In this document: positions 45,258-56,679 of the stretch, one piece after another
Layout of the letters: each line of letters starts with the position of its first letter
Position numbering within the stretch: the first letter of the stretch is position 1
DNA from: Irpex lacteus
Lineage: Eukaryota; Basidiomycota; Agaricomycetes; Polyporales; Irpicaceae
Reading direction: 5' to 3'
Length of the DNA stretch: 64,000 nt
NCBI GenBank assembly: GCA_001986395.2
Contig: MQVO02000007.1
Coordinates: forward strand, 1,426,001 to 1,490,000
Translations under genes and position numbers: made by a program
The notes under the pieces: model-generated
What the model was told of the DNA's origin: nothing
What the model saw: only the letters and a program-made list of their open reading frames with translations
The model's database searches: none

Positions 45258-46914
45258 ATGGAGAACACAACACCCCACACGGCACGCACAGGACGGTCAC
45301 TCTCAAGAGCAGCAGCTCGGAGAGAAAGCCGGAGAGATTACATTACTGGCATCTGTCTACTCTTGGTCGTCGTCTTCCTATGGACAGCATCCAATTTCAT
45401 CACTCAGGTATGTTTCTGGACTTGACAACGTTGGATGCCGGCTCACGGTACTCTAGGACCTCTTCGATGACGGGTTCGACGCACCATTCTGGTGAGCTTG
45501 CACTAAACAAACAGGTTACACGCCTACTAAGCTCAGCCATGCCGCAGGATTACCTACCTAAACACAAGCTCCTTCGCATTATATCTTCTACCAGCCCTTG
45601 CGAAATATCTTGTGAGGCAAGCAACCGTCGATGGGGAGCAATTTGATAGGGGCAGGCATGTTACCACTTCCCTGTCCTTCACTTCTCCACTCATTCCTAA
45701 TCAGAGCTCGGGAAGGTTACGAGCCCTTGGCAAACAATGCACCTGCACCCGCTACGGACGTGTCAGAGATTGCTGTGAGTGTCTCTATTTCTATATGTCT
45801 CTCTCATTCCAATCATCTCATTTAGGCCGCGGAGCTACTGGAGGATCATAAACCTGATGCAGACCCAGAGGCGCTGCCACCGCTCAACACTGCTGAAACT
45901 GCCAAGTTAGCGGGATGGTTTTGTCTGCTCTGGTTCATTGCCAATTGGACATTGGCGGTAGGGCTGCGGTACACCACTGTTGCCAGTGCGACCATTTTGT
46001 CTAGTATGAGCGGTACGTCGCTGAATGGAGCTGTCTGCCAGATATCATGCTAAATTCTGTACTCGTTACACAGGCTTCTTCACGTTAGCGGTCGGTCGCT
46101 TGTTCCGAGTAGAAGCATTAACTCTCGTCAAGATATTTGCTGTGTGCACAAGGTCAACTCATGCAACTACCTCCTGCGAACAATATACTAAATGATTATA
46201 CAGTTTTGCTGGTGTGGTCTTGGTATCACTATCTGATTCTTCAGAAGCACCAGGTCCATCTCCATCCTCGGGCAACCCAATCAATGTCGCCTTTGGTCGC
46301 GCTCCCATTGTGGGAGATCTTCTAGCTCTGTTGTCGGCCTTTGTGTATGCGATGTATGTGACATTCCTCAAGGTCCGCGTACGTGAAGAGTCACGGGTCG
46401 ATATGCAACTGTTCTTTGGGTTTGTCGGGCTCTTTAATATTGTGGCATGCCTTCCTATTGGACTGTTGCTTCATGTCATCCATCTTGAGCGGTTCACAAT
46501 ACCGTCTTCAAGAAGGGCCATAGTGGGGATCCTCGTCAATGTAAGAAGTCCATCTTCTGTAATTGATGGATCATCCGCTGACGCGGCATAATTAAGATGT
46601 CTATCACACTATCAAGCGATTACATCTACGTGTTGGCCATGTTGAAGACAACTCCTCTTGTCGTCACCATTGGCCTCTCGTTGACGATGCCACTCGCTGT
46701 CGTCGGTGATTTCATCCTACACAAACCCGTCAAGCTGCAAGTGATATTGGGTGCCGCCGTAGTATTGATCAGTTTCGTCATTGTGGGTTTGGAGAACTTG
46801 AAAGAAGACAAGAAGCCTGATCTCCTATCTGGACGTCCGCTGGACGAAAGTGGGTCTTCGGATGTTCGTTTAGAGGAGGACGTTGGTTTTGAAACATCTC
46901 ATACGGAATCATAG
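45258..46914 (+). CDS. SLC35F/THI74-type membrane transporter (DMT superfamily)
   Basis: Multi-exon gene for a 10-helix drug/metabolite-transporter protein similar to yeast Thi74/YML018C and animal SLC35F5. From ATG 45258 the spliced start includes DYITGICLLLVVVFLWTASN and FITQDLFDDGFDAPFW, then ITYLNTSSFALYLLPALAKY, the family's first two helices. Later exons give LLWFIANWTLAVGLRYTTVA, SFAGVVLVSLSDSSEAPG and GRAPIVGDLLALLSAFVYAM, ending with LGAAVVLISFVIVGLENLKE and a TAG at 46912-46914. Yeast members sit in vacuolar or mitochondrial membranes with unknown substrate. Between about 45610 and 45700 the frame changes (LAKYLVRQ to AREGYEPLANN) with no intron of acceptable length, so there is an indel, an odd splice or local decay. 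Confidence 0.75.
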
Positions 46915-47227
46915 ACGGTTGTGCATTGCCGTGTATCTACTTAACTACGCTATATCTAGTCTTCATCATTCTATTATGACTACAGCTTTGCTGGACTGTA
47001 ACATTAATGATGGATCGGCGACATGCTCAGGCTATGGTTCAGCTGAACTTAGGGTTAGGGGTCAGCCGCCACAAAGTCGAATATTATCCTAGTTAGGCTC
47101 ATATTTGAAATTTTCTGGTCACCATCTAGACCGCTACTACAACCTTCCGGTTAGAGTCCATAGGTCACATAGCGGTGAGAGCACCGTTCCGTTCAAACTT
47201 CCGTGACACAAAAACGGCATCTTGAAA
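46915..47227 (+). promoter_or_regulatory. SLX9 upstream region with telobox-like motif
   Basis: 313 bp before the SLX9 ATG. TTAGGGTTAGGGG at 47049-47061 is two telomere-type units (telobox), about 170 bp upstream of the start codon. Teloboxes and TTAGGG sites bind Myb/Tbf1-type factors at ribosome-related promoters in several fungi. Confidence 0.35.
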
Positions 47228-48115
47228 ATGGTACGTCCATGTATCATGCACTGTGTTTAACTTGGCAGGTTGCGTATGATACGTTTCGTTACATGTGTAG
47301 CCAAAGGAGTCTAGAAGACGTATCTCTGCCCATGCACAGTCTGTCAGGCTTCACAAACACAACAAGGTTGAGGCACAGCCTGATGACAGCATCGAAGCTG
47401 TGTCTGCTGTCGAAACTGTTCAGGAACCGGTAAGTGCTTCTCATGTCGTATAGCGAATGATGATGTTTGAAAGGTCGAAAATCATTTTCGCATCTAGCCA
47501 ATCGAGAGAGCACCATCGGCTCCAGAAGACGACACACGACGATCAATGAAAAAGAAGGAGAAGCAGGCAGTGAAGCATGAACTTTTCCTGCAACGTACGT
47601 ATCCAAGTCGCCATCTTCAACTGTTTGCTGTGGCTGTATTATCTTGTGTCCATCTTCTCACGGACCTCGACGCCACAGGACTGGAACAATCTCGTTCACC
47701 GTACTCGAAATCTCACGAACGTCGGCTCAAGCGGAAGGCTCGGGAACAGGTGGCCGGCGGTCTCAAAGACATTACCGCTGCACTGGCAGAGCTCGAGACA
47801 GACATACCTGTCGCAATCCAACAAACCATATCTGCAGATGACGCCACAGAGGATACAAGTCGGAAGTCGACGGCAGCTTCCAGCCTTATTGGAGAAGGAA
47901 AGCGTACGCCGCTGAGCAAAGCTCAACGCAAAAAGGCGCTGTAAGATTTGTTTTTCTGCGGTCTACTTTGTGTCTCACGGGTTCGAATTGTCAGTCAAGC
48001 AGAACGGATGCGCATTCCCCTGATCCTATCTAATCCTGAGTTCTCGGCCAATCCATTCAAAACCATCCGAACGCATGCTCAGAATACTTTGGTCAAGCAT
48101 GAAATAGAACGATAA
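47228..48115 (+). CDS. SLX9: Ribosome biogenesis protein SLX9
   Basis: Homologue of Slx9, a small basic nucleolar protein of 40S pre-ribosomes. The first coding exon is the ATG alone (47228-47230): a GTACGT donor follows it directly and the intron 47231-47300 ends in GTGTAG, giving M joined to PKESRRRISAHAQSVRLHKH. After the next intron comes MKKKEKQAVKHELFLQR, joined to LEQSRSPYSKSHERRLKRKA and REQVAGGLKDI, then GKRTPLSKAQRKKAL and ILSNPEFSANPFKTIRTHAQ with NTLVKHEIER, TAA at 48113-48115. KKEKQxxKHExFL, SPYSKSHxRRLKRKA and FxTIRTHAxNTL are the family blocks. Starting instead at an internal Met would lose the N-terminus. Confidence 0.88.
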
Positions 48116-48566
48116 CGTTATGGATCACGGATGGGTGTACCTCCTCGTTGCTGCACTTACTAATCGGACATTCAGATTTTCTATTGAGCTGCATGTGCCG
48201 CGATGATCGAAAAGGATTGACATGTAAGCAGGCCCCAGACCGTGTTACGAATTTTGCCCTTGGCCTTATACCGCACATAGGCGCACTGAAATGTCAACGC
48301 TACTGCGGGCGAGCCAGGTTTATATGTCAATGTCAATGGTATACATGATCATGAGCATTACAATTTCTACTGTGAGTACAGGAGAGGAGATTTATCATAA
48401 TAACGTGCAAACAGCGTGAAATCCGTGAACCAGGGACGTAACAATCGTGTAATAATCCAATGCTGCATAAGCGATGAAAGGTAGCCGTAAACATGAACAT
48501 CATAAGTGAAATATGTGTATCGAATTTTGTAATGCGCTTGTATGTTGACCTGTGTAGTCAGAATTG
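48116..48566. other. Convergent intergenic region
   Basis: About 450 bp between the 3' ends of SLX9 and the coiled-coil gene. AT-rich at 48340-48420 and 48500-48560, as expected of two 3' UTRs. No other feature seen. Confidence 0.45.
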
Positions 48567-51242
48567 TCAATGCAGGGTATTGAGAGTGAATCCAAAAAGC
48601 CCAAATCCAGTGACAACAATTAAGACTGCGGTCGAATGAAATGTTTGTCTAATCGTCATCACCTCGAGTGCTAAGACCAGCGCTGAAGACTGTGCTGCCG
48701 CTACCACTTCGCCGCGACGAACGGCGTCACCATTGCGTCGAGCAATTTCAGTGAAGCCGCCACCCGAGCCCTTCGCCATCTCGGCGCTGAGCTGGCGCTC
48801 GTGTGCGTCCAGAGCTGCAAGAGAAGCTTCTGCGTCTGCCTGCTCCAGTGCCTCTTGAGTGAGGTGTGGTGTACCTGTGTGCGATCGTGATTGTCCTTGC
48901 GAGGAGTTGAGAGATGATGTCTCCGAGCTACGCACGGATGACGATCGCCGGAAAAATGAGAACCGTGACGTGGGCGTCGGCGCAACAGCAGTGGTTGGAG
49001 TACCTGTCACTGCGGACAGAGGAGGAGAGTCGGTGGCAGGTGCTCCAGTGGCTGCAGAGGTCGAGAAACTCTTGAGCATTGGCGGCAAAGGAGATGAAGG
49101 GGTGTCAGGTTTCTCGATTCCCATCAATTTCATGGTAGCGTTCAACCGTTCTCGCTCTTTGCGGTCCTCTTCATCCTCTTGCGTGTCCAACTTCCGTGCG
49201 CCAGTCACCACCGGCGTGGAACCCGCCTTAAGAGTCAGCGGGCGAAGATTTGGGGTGGGCTCCGGCTTCTTCTCGGTACCGCTAAACATAGAGAAACTCC
49301 TCCAGTCGAAAGACATGGACCTCCTCGAGGCACGCCCGGCGGGAGGCTTCGTCTGAGCAGCTGGTGGTGGTGGTGCGGCAGGTTGTGCTGCTCTAAGCGA
49401 CTCAAACGTCGTAAGTTTCTCCGTTGGAGGTATGACTGGCGTGTTTGTAGTCGTCGACGGCGTAGACCGAGAAAACATCATTGTCTGGGGACGAGCTTTC
49501 TTAGGTGGGGCAGGAACCTCTGGTGATTTACCACTGGCCACAGACACGGCTGTCGCGGTGGCAGGACTGGATGGCTGTTTGTCCCAATCAACAGCAAGGA
49601 CGTGCTCAAAGCCCTCCTGGGAGATAATCCTGTCGATGATCTTGGAAGCGTAGAGCGACAAAGCCTTGTTCGCGTCTTTGAGACTTTTCACCTCGCTACG
49701 GAGGGCATCGATATCCGTTACCGCAGATGCAGAAGGTTCCAGACCAGAATCCGACATAGCAGAAACCTTCCTGGAAGTCTCACCGCAGCGGCTTTCTTGC
49801 TCTTCCGCTGCTTCGTGTCGACATTTGTACGGTCGTCGAGGGAAGCGCGGGGGTCAAGGATATCCTTGTTCTCGGCACGTCCCAGCTCAGCAGCCAGTCG
49901 AGCCCCGGACCCGTGATAGGCAGGTTGGCGAGTGATTCACCGCGTGGAATAGCAACCGAAGATCGCTTTCGTCCATGTCTAGTACGGCGACCGGTGGGCT
50001 CGTTCTCGTCTTGATCCTCAGGCTCTGGTTGCTGAAACTGAGGATCCATTTCTGGCTGTTCCAGGTGTTCATCGTCGACTTCTTCGGCCAATTCGTGAAC
50101 AGGATCCAGTGTGCTACGAGCTGTGCTCTTGCTCACCAGACTGTCGCGTCCAGAGTCCGAGTCATCGTCATCGTCACGACTCGATTCAGCGTCCCCAGCG
50201 TCGCTAATCCCTGCCCACCCATCCTCAGCACGTCGAATTGACCGGTGAGAGTCCTTTCGCGCAGGAGAATATTGTAAGACTCGTTTTCCTCCTGTAGTTC
50301 ATTGTTGACGCGCTTCAAGTCATTGAGCTGGGATTGGAGGAGGTGCAGAGTAGATTGTAAGGACGCGTGAGAAGTCGACAGCGTAGACAGTTCTAGCCTT
50401 AGAGCCGTCATCTCTGCCGGTTCCTGTTCAGGATCATTGACGTCCTGCGACCCGGCTTGGGGTTCAGGTTCCGGTTCAGCATCTGCTTCTGACTCTACAA
50501 GTGAGACTACCGAGGGGGCCGAGGGCACGGGTTGAGGTGGCTGCTTTCTGGCCTGGGAAAGTGACTGGATGCGAGATTTAAGATGTTGTTCATTGTCGTA
50601 GAAGGCCTGCCGTTCTGCTTCAAAGCTAGCAGTCTAGCAAGAGTATTAACCGAGGAGTATCACGAGGTCAAGGTGCATTACACGTACTTGTTCATTATAC
50701 CGCCGCTGTGAATCACGTTTCTCCTTCTCTAATTCACGTACTTGACTTCGGAGCTTGTCTACCACTTCTATACGCGCTGATAGTTCTTCTTCCATACGTG
50801 TCTGGTCAGCATACAGCTCGCCAAGACGCGTCTCTGCAGCATGGAGGGACGACTTGAGGCCATCATTCTCCGTCTTCAAGCTCGAAATGGTCTGTTCCTT
50901 GTCTTGAAGTTGCAGAAGAAGCTGTCGAGCATTTAATTGAGTTTCATCAATGGGGTATATAATGCATACCTTCTCCTTCTCGTCAGTCTCGGCCTTCAGC
51001 GAAGCAGCGAGAGACTCCCTGGAACCCTCCGGCAGAACAGGTGGCGGTGGTACAGCACCCTTTATAGACCCTCTCCTCGCACCAGGCGCAGAAAGAGATG
51101 AAGAAATACGTGGAGACGCAGCAGCACGGGCAGTGGCTCCTCTAAGTATTCCGGTGGTAGTGGTATTTCCCGTGCCAGAGACTGTATTTGGTGAACGTCG
51201 CGTTTGGCCCGCTGGCGGTCGTGTGGCAGTAGTGGCAGACAT
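48567..51242 (-). CDS. Conserved coiled-coil protein with C-terminal hydrophobic tail (frame breaks)
   Basis: Conserved fungal protein of about 850 residues with unknown role. From ATG 51242 it has a Ser/Thr-rich head, a long coiled coil (LQDKEQTISSLKTENDGLKS; RIEVVDKLRSQVRELEKEKR; LNDLKRVNNELQEENESYN), an acidic and basic linker, then the best-conserved block, ALRSEVKSLKDANKALSLYA and SKIIDRIISQEGFEHVLAVD. The C-terminus is Ser/Pro-rich with an amphipathic stretch and ends in a hydrophobic segment (STAVLIVVTGFGLFGF) that could be a tail anchor. One normal intron lies near 50640-50690. Three further frame changes near 50228, 49896 and 49775 have no acceptable intron and each fits loss of one base. 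They may be assembly errors in an intact gene or the mark of recent inactivation. Confidence 0.7.
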
Positions 51243-51683
51243 GAGAGAATTGTATAGGGTATACGTGGTAACTTTGGAGGTCTGTAACCAAGAAAATGCG
51301 TTGAAACAATCGAAGAGATATAGAGAGCGAAAAGAGGACGAGGCTGAAGACGAAGACCGCTAAGACACGTCCGTTGTCATGTCCAGCGAAGAGGGTGACG
51401 GTGTCAGGGACAACGACCAGATCACTTGCCTTTCATGGTAAGCATATACAGACGCCCGTGATGGCCTCTTTGCCATCATTGTTGCACGATTCTATGCAGC
51501 GGTTTCAGTTCTTTGCTTGATGTCATCTGTCGAGTATACTGTGGCGTCTGCAAAGAAAGCAGAATGAATACGTGTGCAGAAATGAACTGAATGATACATG
51601 AAAGCGATAGCAGATAAGTACGAGATAGAGCACTATATAGGGGTCCGAGAATATCCAAACCACGCTCATGAATGTGGTGCAAC
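51243..51683. other. Intergenic region upstream of the coiled-coil gene
   Basis: About 440 bp holding the coiled-coil gene promoter and the RhoGEF 3' region. A stretch near 51315-51360 is purine-rich on the plus strand. No other feature seen. Confidence 0.4.
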
Positions 51684-54568
51684 TCATGAGTTGAGTTGAC
51701 TATGCCGCCTCAGCATCTCACTCAGTTTCCCAGATACCACACCGTGCTTCGGGCTGTCTGGGCTGTCTTGTGGGGAACCTCCGGACCTCCAATTGCCCAG
51801 AACAAGTGACCATCGCTTTGATTTACCATCACCCACAACGTTCGGACGCGCGGTGACAGGGGTGGTATGAATGGCTAAAGCTGGCAAAGAAAAACGTTTG
51901 CGTTTACGGACTGTGTCTTCTTGTCTGGGTATGCGTGGCAAAGGTGCGGTAATGGGAGGAGCGCTAACTGGTCCTGGCTCAGCTTGACTTGCGTCCTCTT
52001 CACTCTCGGCCAGCTCGTCGAGGATGTATGAGGAACGCTCCATCTGTTCACCTAGATGAGGATAGACGGATGTCCGAGCCGCTGATTCAGCATCATCGCT
52101 GTCGTTAAAGTCATCAAGGATGTGGATATAGCTACGAGGGCGAGAAGGAGGCTTCATGCGCATAGCAGCCACTTGAAGACGGCCGAGATCGTCCGATGGG
52201 ACTCGCTGAGCTGATAACGCTGGTGCACTCTCACTGTGCGTGGGTCGATTCGGAGTTTCGAAATCAACTGCCATAAGCACTGATGGTGAGACGTGCAATT
52301 GGTCGTCCAGGAGCAAAGAGGGCATCGAGCGGAGGCCGGACAGAGTCAGACGTGAAAGCGTCTCTTGTGTGACCGGAGGAACAGGCGTTGGATCCATTAA
52401 CGGAAATACGGTATCGTAGCATGCATCACATGCCCGAGCGGACTTGTGCGCATCCTTCGAACCCGGCTGACTGGAATCAACGATGAAGAACGTCTGCATG
52501 ATAGGTAAGCCAACGAAAGCCATAAGAGGGAGATAACTTGCCTTGGTAGAGCATTGGGAGCAAATACAGCGACCACAAAGTCTGCAGTGGTGCCGTCGCC
52601 TTCTCCAACCAAACGTCCTCCCACAGCGCATACAACTTTCTGTCTTGCCGTCTGGGACCCATACGGCAGGAACAAAATGCTCTACCCTGCCCCGCTTAGG
52701 GTTTTCATCTTCCTCTTCAGGAGAATATGGGAGCGCTTGCAGAGCGTGCCGCAGGTGATTAGTCGATGCGGAAGCTGTCAATGTTGAGTTGGGATGCATG
52801 ACATGCAACGACAGTAGTAAGGATGCCTTCGCATTACGGATGGCTTCGCTCCATTCGTCTCGTTCCTCGATATTATCTATAGACCATATAATTTGAGTAT
52901 GCTATCGGCATTATGGGCATATCACATACCTGCGTATAGGGCAAAAGACAAGTGCGGACTGAGTAGCTCCAGACGTCGCTCTTCGCTAACGTCTCCAGTA
53001 GACCCTACGACTATCTCCAGATCTACTAGGTCGATATGACCCTTATAGCTCCAGCGCTCTTCTCCACCTCCACTGGACATGCGCTTGATATTCTTCCTCG
53101 GATGAGCGAGTTTCAACTTCAAAGCAGACTCTCGCTTCTTCAAGTCAAGCAGTCGAGGGAGCTCGGCGTCGCTCTTGCTGCGGGTACGCACGAGCGTGTG
53201 GGGGCGAGCAGCGTTATCCTGTAGTCTGGAAGCACTGCTAATTGCCTCCCATTTGCTCATAGCTTCCGAGGAGTCCTTGTCGACGCTGGACAGCCAGATG
53301 ATACAGTCTGAGAAGAGGAGGAACTCGCGCTCCTTCGGGATAGAACCCAGGACTTGGAGCAAGGGACCTCTCTTGATGAACGTCCTTCCAGGCTCAATTA
53401 ACTGGAATGGAAGATGGGCCGTACTGCGCTGAATCGAGACCAGCTCTAGCGTCTGGCTGTGGACTTGCAACGAGGCATTCAACGAGTCCGTGACTGTGTG
53501 TAACCCATGAGAGAGGGCCTATGTGGAATAATGACAGACTTACTCTTGGATATGAGGCCTTGAGCGGTGATGAGCGGTTGATACTCTGGATCTTCCGGGT
53601 TTGTATGATTAATGAGATCTTTAAGTAATAGTAAGTAGCGCGGGCATCGTTGTACCACGGTCAACATCCAGTCGCGAAACTTGAGTTTGCCGCAGCGCGG
53701 ATGGGCTTCTTGTATGGCCATAAACTTTGCAAAGCCCGGATGCTTGGAGAGTAACGTATGATAGGAAGTGAGAGCCTCTGAGAACGAGGTGACGAAAGGC
53801 GTATATAGAGATAAATATGGGAAATGAGAGAGCAGGATTGGAGAGAGTCGTGATGCGTCGTCATGTGTAGATGCAGATGAAGTGTTCATGAATGTGGATA
53901 GTGATGAGTAAAATGAACGGTGAAGGTTCCAAATGTCGATGAAGTTGTGAAAGACAGACGTAAGTTCATTACGATCGAGGAGCTGATGCGGTTTGTCCAG
54001 TGAAGCGATGATAGGCGTAAGAAAATGCTAAGAAGGATGGGTTAGCAGAAAAATCGAGAGTCATAGTGTGTACTTACCGAATAAATGAGTTCCAATCCCT
54101 CGACGTAGGTGCGCTCCGTCTCACAGAACTCTTGGATGATCTTTCGCCTCTTTGCGTCTCTCTGCTCGTCGATAACTGCAGACTTAACCTCTCGCCTTCG
54201 ACTCTGCCTCCTATTGACATCGTTTGATATGAGACGATGTCGCGGACCTCTCGGGGAAGCCTTTGAGGGCGATGGGAAAGAGGGAGGTGGTAGGGAGGTA
54301 TCCGTTGAGTCGAAGGAGGCCGTGCTCACTATCGACGTTGGTCTGAGAGGCATGTTGCCTGCAGAGGTAGGAAATGATATGCGTCGGAATGGAAGGTGTT
54401 GTGGTAAGGGAAGCGGGGGCTCTGACTGACTCTGAGCCCCTGCTGAGGGGAAGTCGACCATGGCATTGGGCTGTTCGACGACTGTGATGCGCCAGATGTG
54501 TCGGTATCGCATGAGCGACGTCGGTGGTGGGAGTATGCAACGAAGGGCTTACCTGAGTCCTCTGCCAT
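51684..54568 (-). CDS. DH-PH-FYVE Rho guanine nucleotide exchange factor (Don1-like)
   Basis: Multi-exon gene for a RhoGEF of about 850 residues. A tiny first exon (MAEDS, ATG 54568) is joined to a Ser/Pro-rich head. The DH domain starts at KIIQEFCETERTYVEGLELI and contains HPRCGKLKFRDWMLTVVQRC with PRYLLLLKDLINHT. The PH region includes RTFIKRGPLLQVLG and EREFLLFSDCIIWL. The FYVE zinc finger is complete: WVPD (the WxxD motif), CMRCGRTFGWRRRRHHCRLC and GRCICSQCS with ACDACYD as the last Cys pair, so the protein should bind PI3P on endosomes. This order is that of animal FGD and of Ustilago Don1, a Cdc42 activator in cell separation. The C-terminal third is Ser/Pro-rich and probably disordered. 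Stop at 51684-51686. Confidence 0.88.
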
Positions 54569-55141
54569 AGGTGTGTCTAATAAAACTCTCGACGCTCTGC
54601 CGCGGTCTGCATTGAAAGCGTCCAGGCTCGGGTAGCTGCTGGCGGCACTTCCAAAAACGTCATATCCGCCCCGGCGCTATTACACCCGTGCACACCGTTT
54701 TGGGTAACTCTGGTGTTTATTGGCTCGGCTGCTCTCACCCCCACGCAAGCGAGCATGCCAGGACAGCTTTACACGAGAAGGAGTAGTATATGCTACCCAC
54801 AAAAAAGAAAGAATCGTTCCACTCAAACATAATATTGTCTTTCCCTATACTTTGTGTCTCTCGGACGCAGGGGCGACGAGACTGTGAAGGCCGCAAAGCT
54901 CAAACCAAACAGAGAAATGTATGTGTAGGCACTGTCAAGCATAGAAGGCAAAGGAATGGGAGGCTGACCAAACCGTGAGGTCGTGACTTTTACCTTCTAG
55001 CAAGCTGTGTACCTCGGTCCATATTTTCCTCTAATACTCGCTGCGGCTGTGAATGTCACCCAAAATCCAAAGCAGAGATAGATCGTCATTAAAGCTCAAA
55101 GGGTCTTAGCCCCTACCAGGATAAGTATAGAATACGATAGA
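54569..55141. other. Intergenic region upstream of the RhoGEF
   Basis: About 570 bp with the RhoGEF promoter and the 3' end of the uS15m gene. No coding or repeat feature seen. Confidence 0.4.
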
Positions 55142-56097
55142 TTATATCACCAACTCGCCCTCTACGCTCTTTGGCTCCAAGCCAAGTCTCTCCAGCACAG
55201 CGTCGTACCTATCACGGTCCTTCCGCTTCAGGTACCGCAGAATCTTGGCTCTTTTATGTACCAGAGTACGAAGACTTCGTCGACCCGCAATATCGTGCTT
55301 GAACTTGTTGATGTGTTCCCAGACATTGCGTATTCTCATGGTCAAGATGGCCGCTACGCAGCGCAGTTCAGGACAATGGCAAGCCTCCAAACAGTATGGA
55401 CATACCTTGCACCTCCGGTCGACCTGTATCAACGGGGTTTCCTTCCTCTGAGAAAGCCTCCACGCATCTCCGTCTATTCTCATACGCAATACCTCTCGCG
55501 TTCGCATTCCGAAGGTCCACCAGCCGCGCAAGCATGCTCGCCTTGTGATGTTCCAACGGCCCCCATTTCTCCTCTATCGCTTGCAGATCATTCGCCTTGT
55601 ATGTTCCGCGAGATTTGGCTTTAGCCGCTTCGACTGCCAGCCGACGAGTCTCCAAGCTCATTTCTGGCAGCGTTTCAAACAGCATTTTCTTCTCCTCCTC
55701 GCCGATACCGAAGTTGGTGTATTTCGGTAATTCAATGTCACCTTCTAATGACCGGTTGGGAGGCAGCGGTGGTACTGCGCGAACTTCTTCCTCCCTAATG
55801 AGGATCTTCGCCAGGTCACAGTTCTTCCACTTGGACTCGTCCCCGGGCTTGGTTCCAAGTACGACATGCGGTCTGCTTAATTCAGCTGCCCGTTCTTTGG
55901 CGAGTCGCTTTGCAAAGTTGGCCTTGGCCTCCGGACTCTTCACTTTAGCATGGAGAACGGCAGAGGAATGCAAGGACGCCGACGAGACTCTACTCGAAGA
56001 CGCTGTTATGCGCGAACCTACAAGCGTAATAAGAGAGGAGTGGATGCAGACGAGTTGAAGCAAACGTACATTGTGCCACACATCTCGCACTCAACAT
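55142..56097 (-). CDS. Mitochondrial small-subunit ribosomal protein uS15m
   Basis: Three-exon gene for a mitochondrial S15 protein of about 290 residues. The first exon (ATG 56097, MLSARCVAQ) is joined to CSRITASSSRVSSASLHSSA, together an Arg/Ser-rich mitochondrial presequence. A long fungal-specific middle follows (EEEKKMLFETLPEMSLETRR). After the second intron (about 55378-55428) comes the S15 domain: MRIRNVWEHINKFKHDIAGR, RSLRTLVHKRAKILRYLKRK and DRDRYDAVLERLGLEP, matching bacterial S15 helices 2-4 including the His-x-x-x-His/Asp and RAKILRYLKR core. TAA/TGA stop lies at 55142-55144 after VEGELVI. Confidence 0.92.
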
Positions 56098-56679
56098 GGC
56101 TAACTCTCGTTCCCAGTATTTAGGTCGTCCGTGTCACGTAGAGCACAAACCAAAGGGCCGCTCGGAGGGTGTTCCACGGGATGTTCCCGTCGGAGAATAG
56201 AGCGGAGTTACCCAGAGCGTATATAAGATCAACATGCAGGCGCCTGAAATCTTTTCTTCAAGAGAGATTTGCCACGCTGGTCGATGTGAGCTCGCTTCCA
56301 CGGTCGAATACAGTGCCAGAGACATCTTGTCCTGTTCTCTCGAGACGAAAGCCAAGGCTGAACCAGGCTAGGAAGTGTCGTAATGCAACTACCTATGTTG
56401 CGGCATGTCGATTTTTTCCTGTAACATTTTCTACACCATACACCGTGTTTACGTAGCACTGTACGAACTATACTATAGTAATACATCTCTGCTCTCCCTA
56501 CAACTGTTCCTGTCCGATTACTTGCAAACAAGGCTAATGTACGAGCCCAACAACTCGACCAAACAATGTTCTGGCCACTGCGGGGGGAATACAAGGTAGG
56601 ACACACCAAAAAAAGGACCACAACGCACGCTGAACAGAGCATCATCGTTCAAATACACAGTCGGAACACACTATCTTAC
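56098..56679. other. Intergenic region
   Basis: About 580 bp with the uS15m promoter at its left and the 3' UTR of the next minus-strand gene at its right (AT-rich near 56400-56480). No further gene seen. Confidence 0.4.

Noticed and set aside
35665..46914. Secondary-metabolite gene cluster (transporters plus adenylating enzyme)
   Set aside because: No polyketide synthase, full NRPS, terpene cyclase or tailoring enzymes are present; the transporters belong to nutrient and organellar families.
47049..47061. Interstitial telomere (chromosome-fusion scar)
   Set aside because: Only two units; too short for a fusion relic. Kept only as a possible promoter motif.
49900..50235. Micro-introns of 17-32 nt to repair the coiled-coil gene
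   Set aside because: GT...AG pairs of this size can be drawn in frame, but they are below the length spliced in fungi and lack branch sites; one-base losses explain the data more simply.
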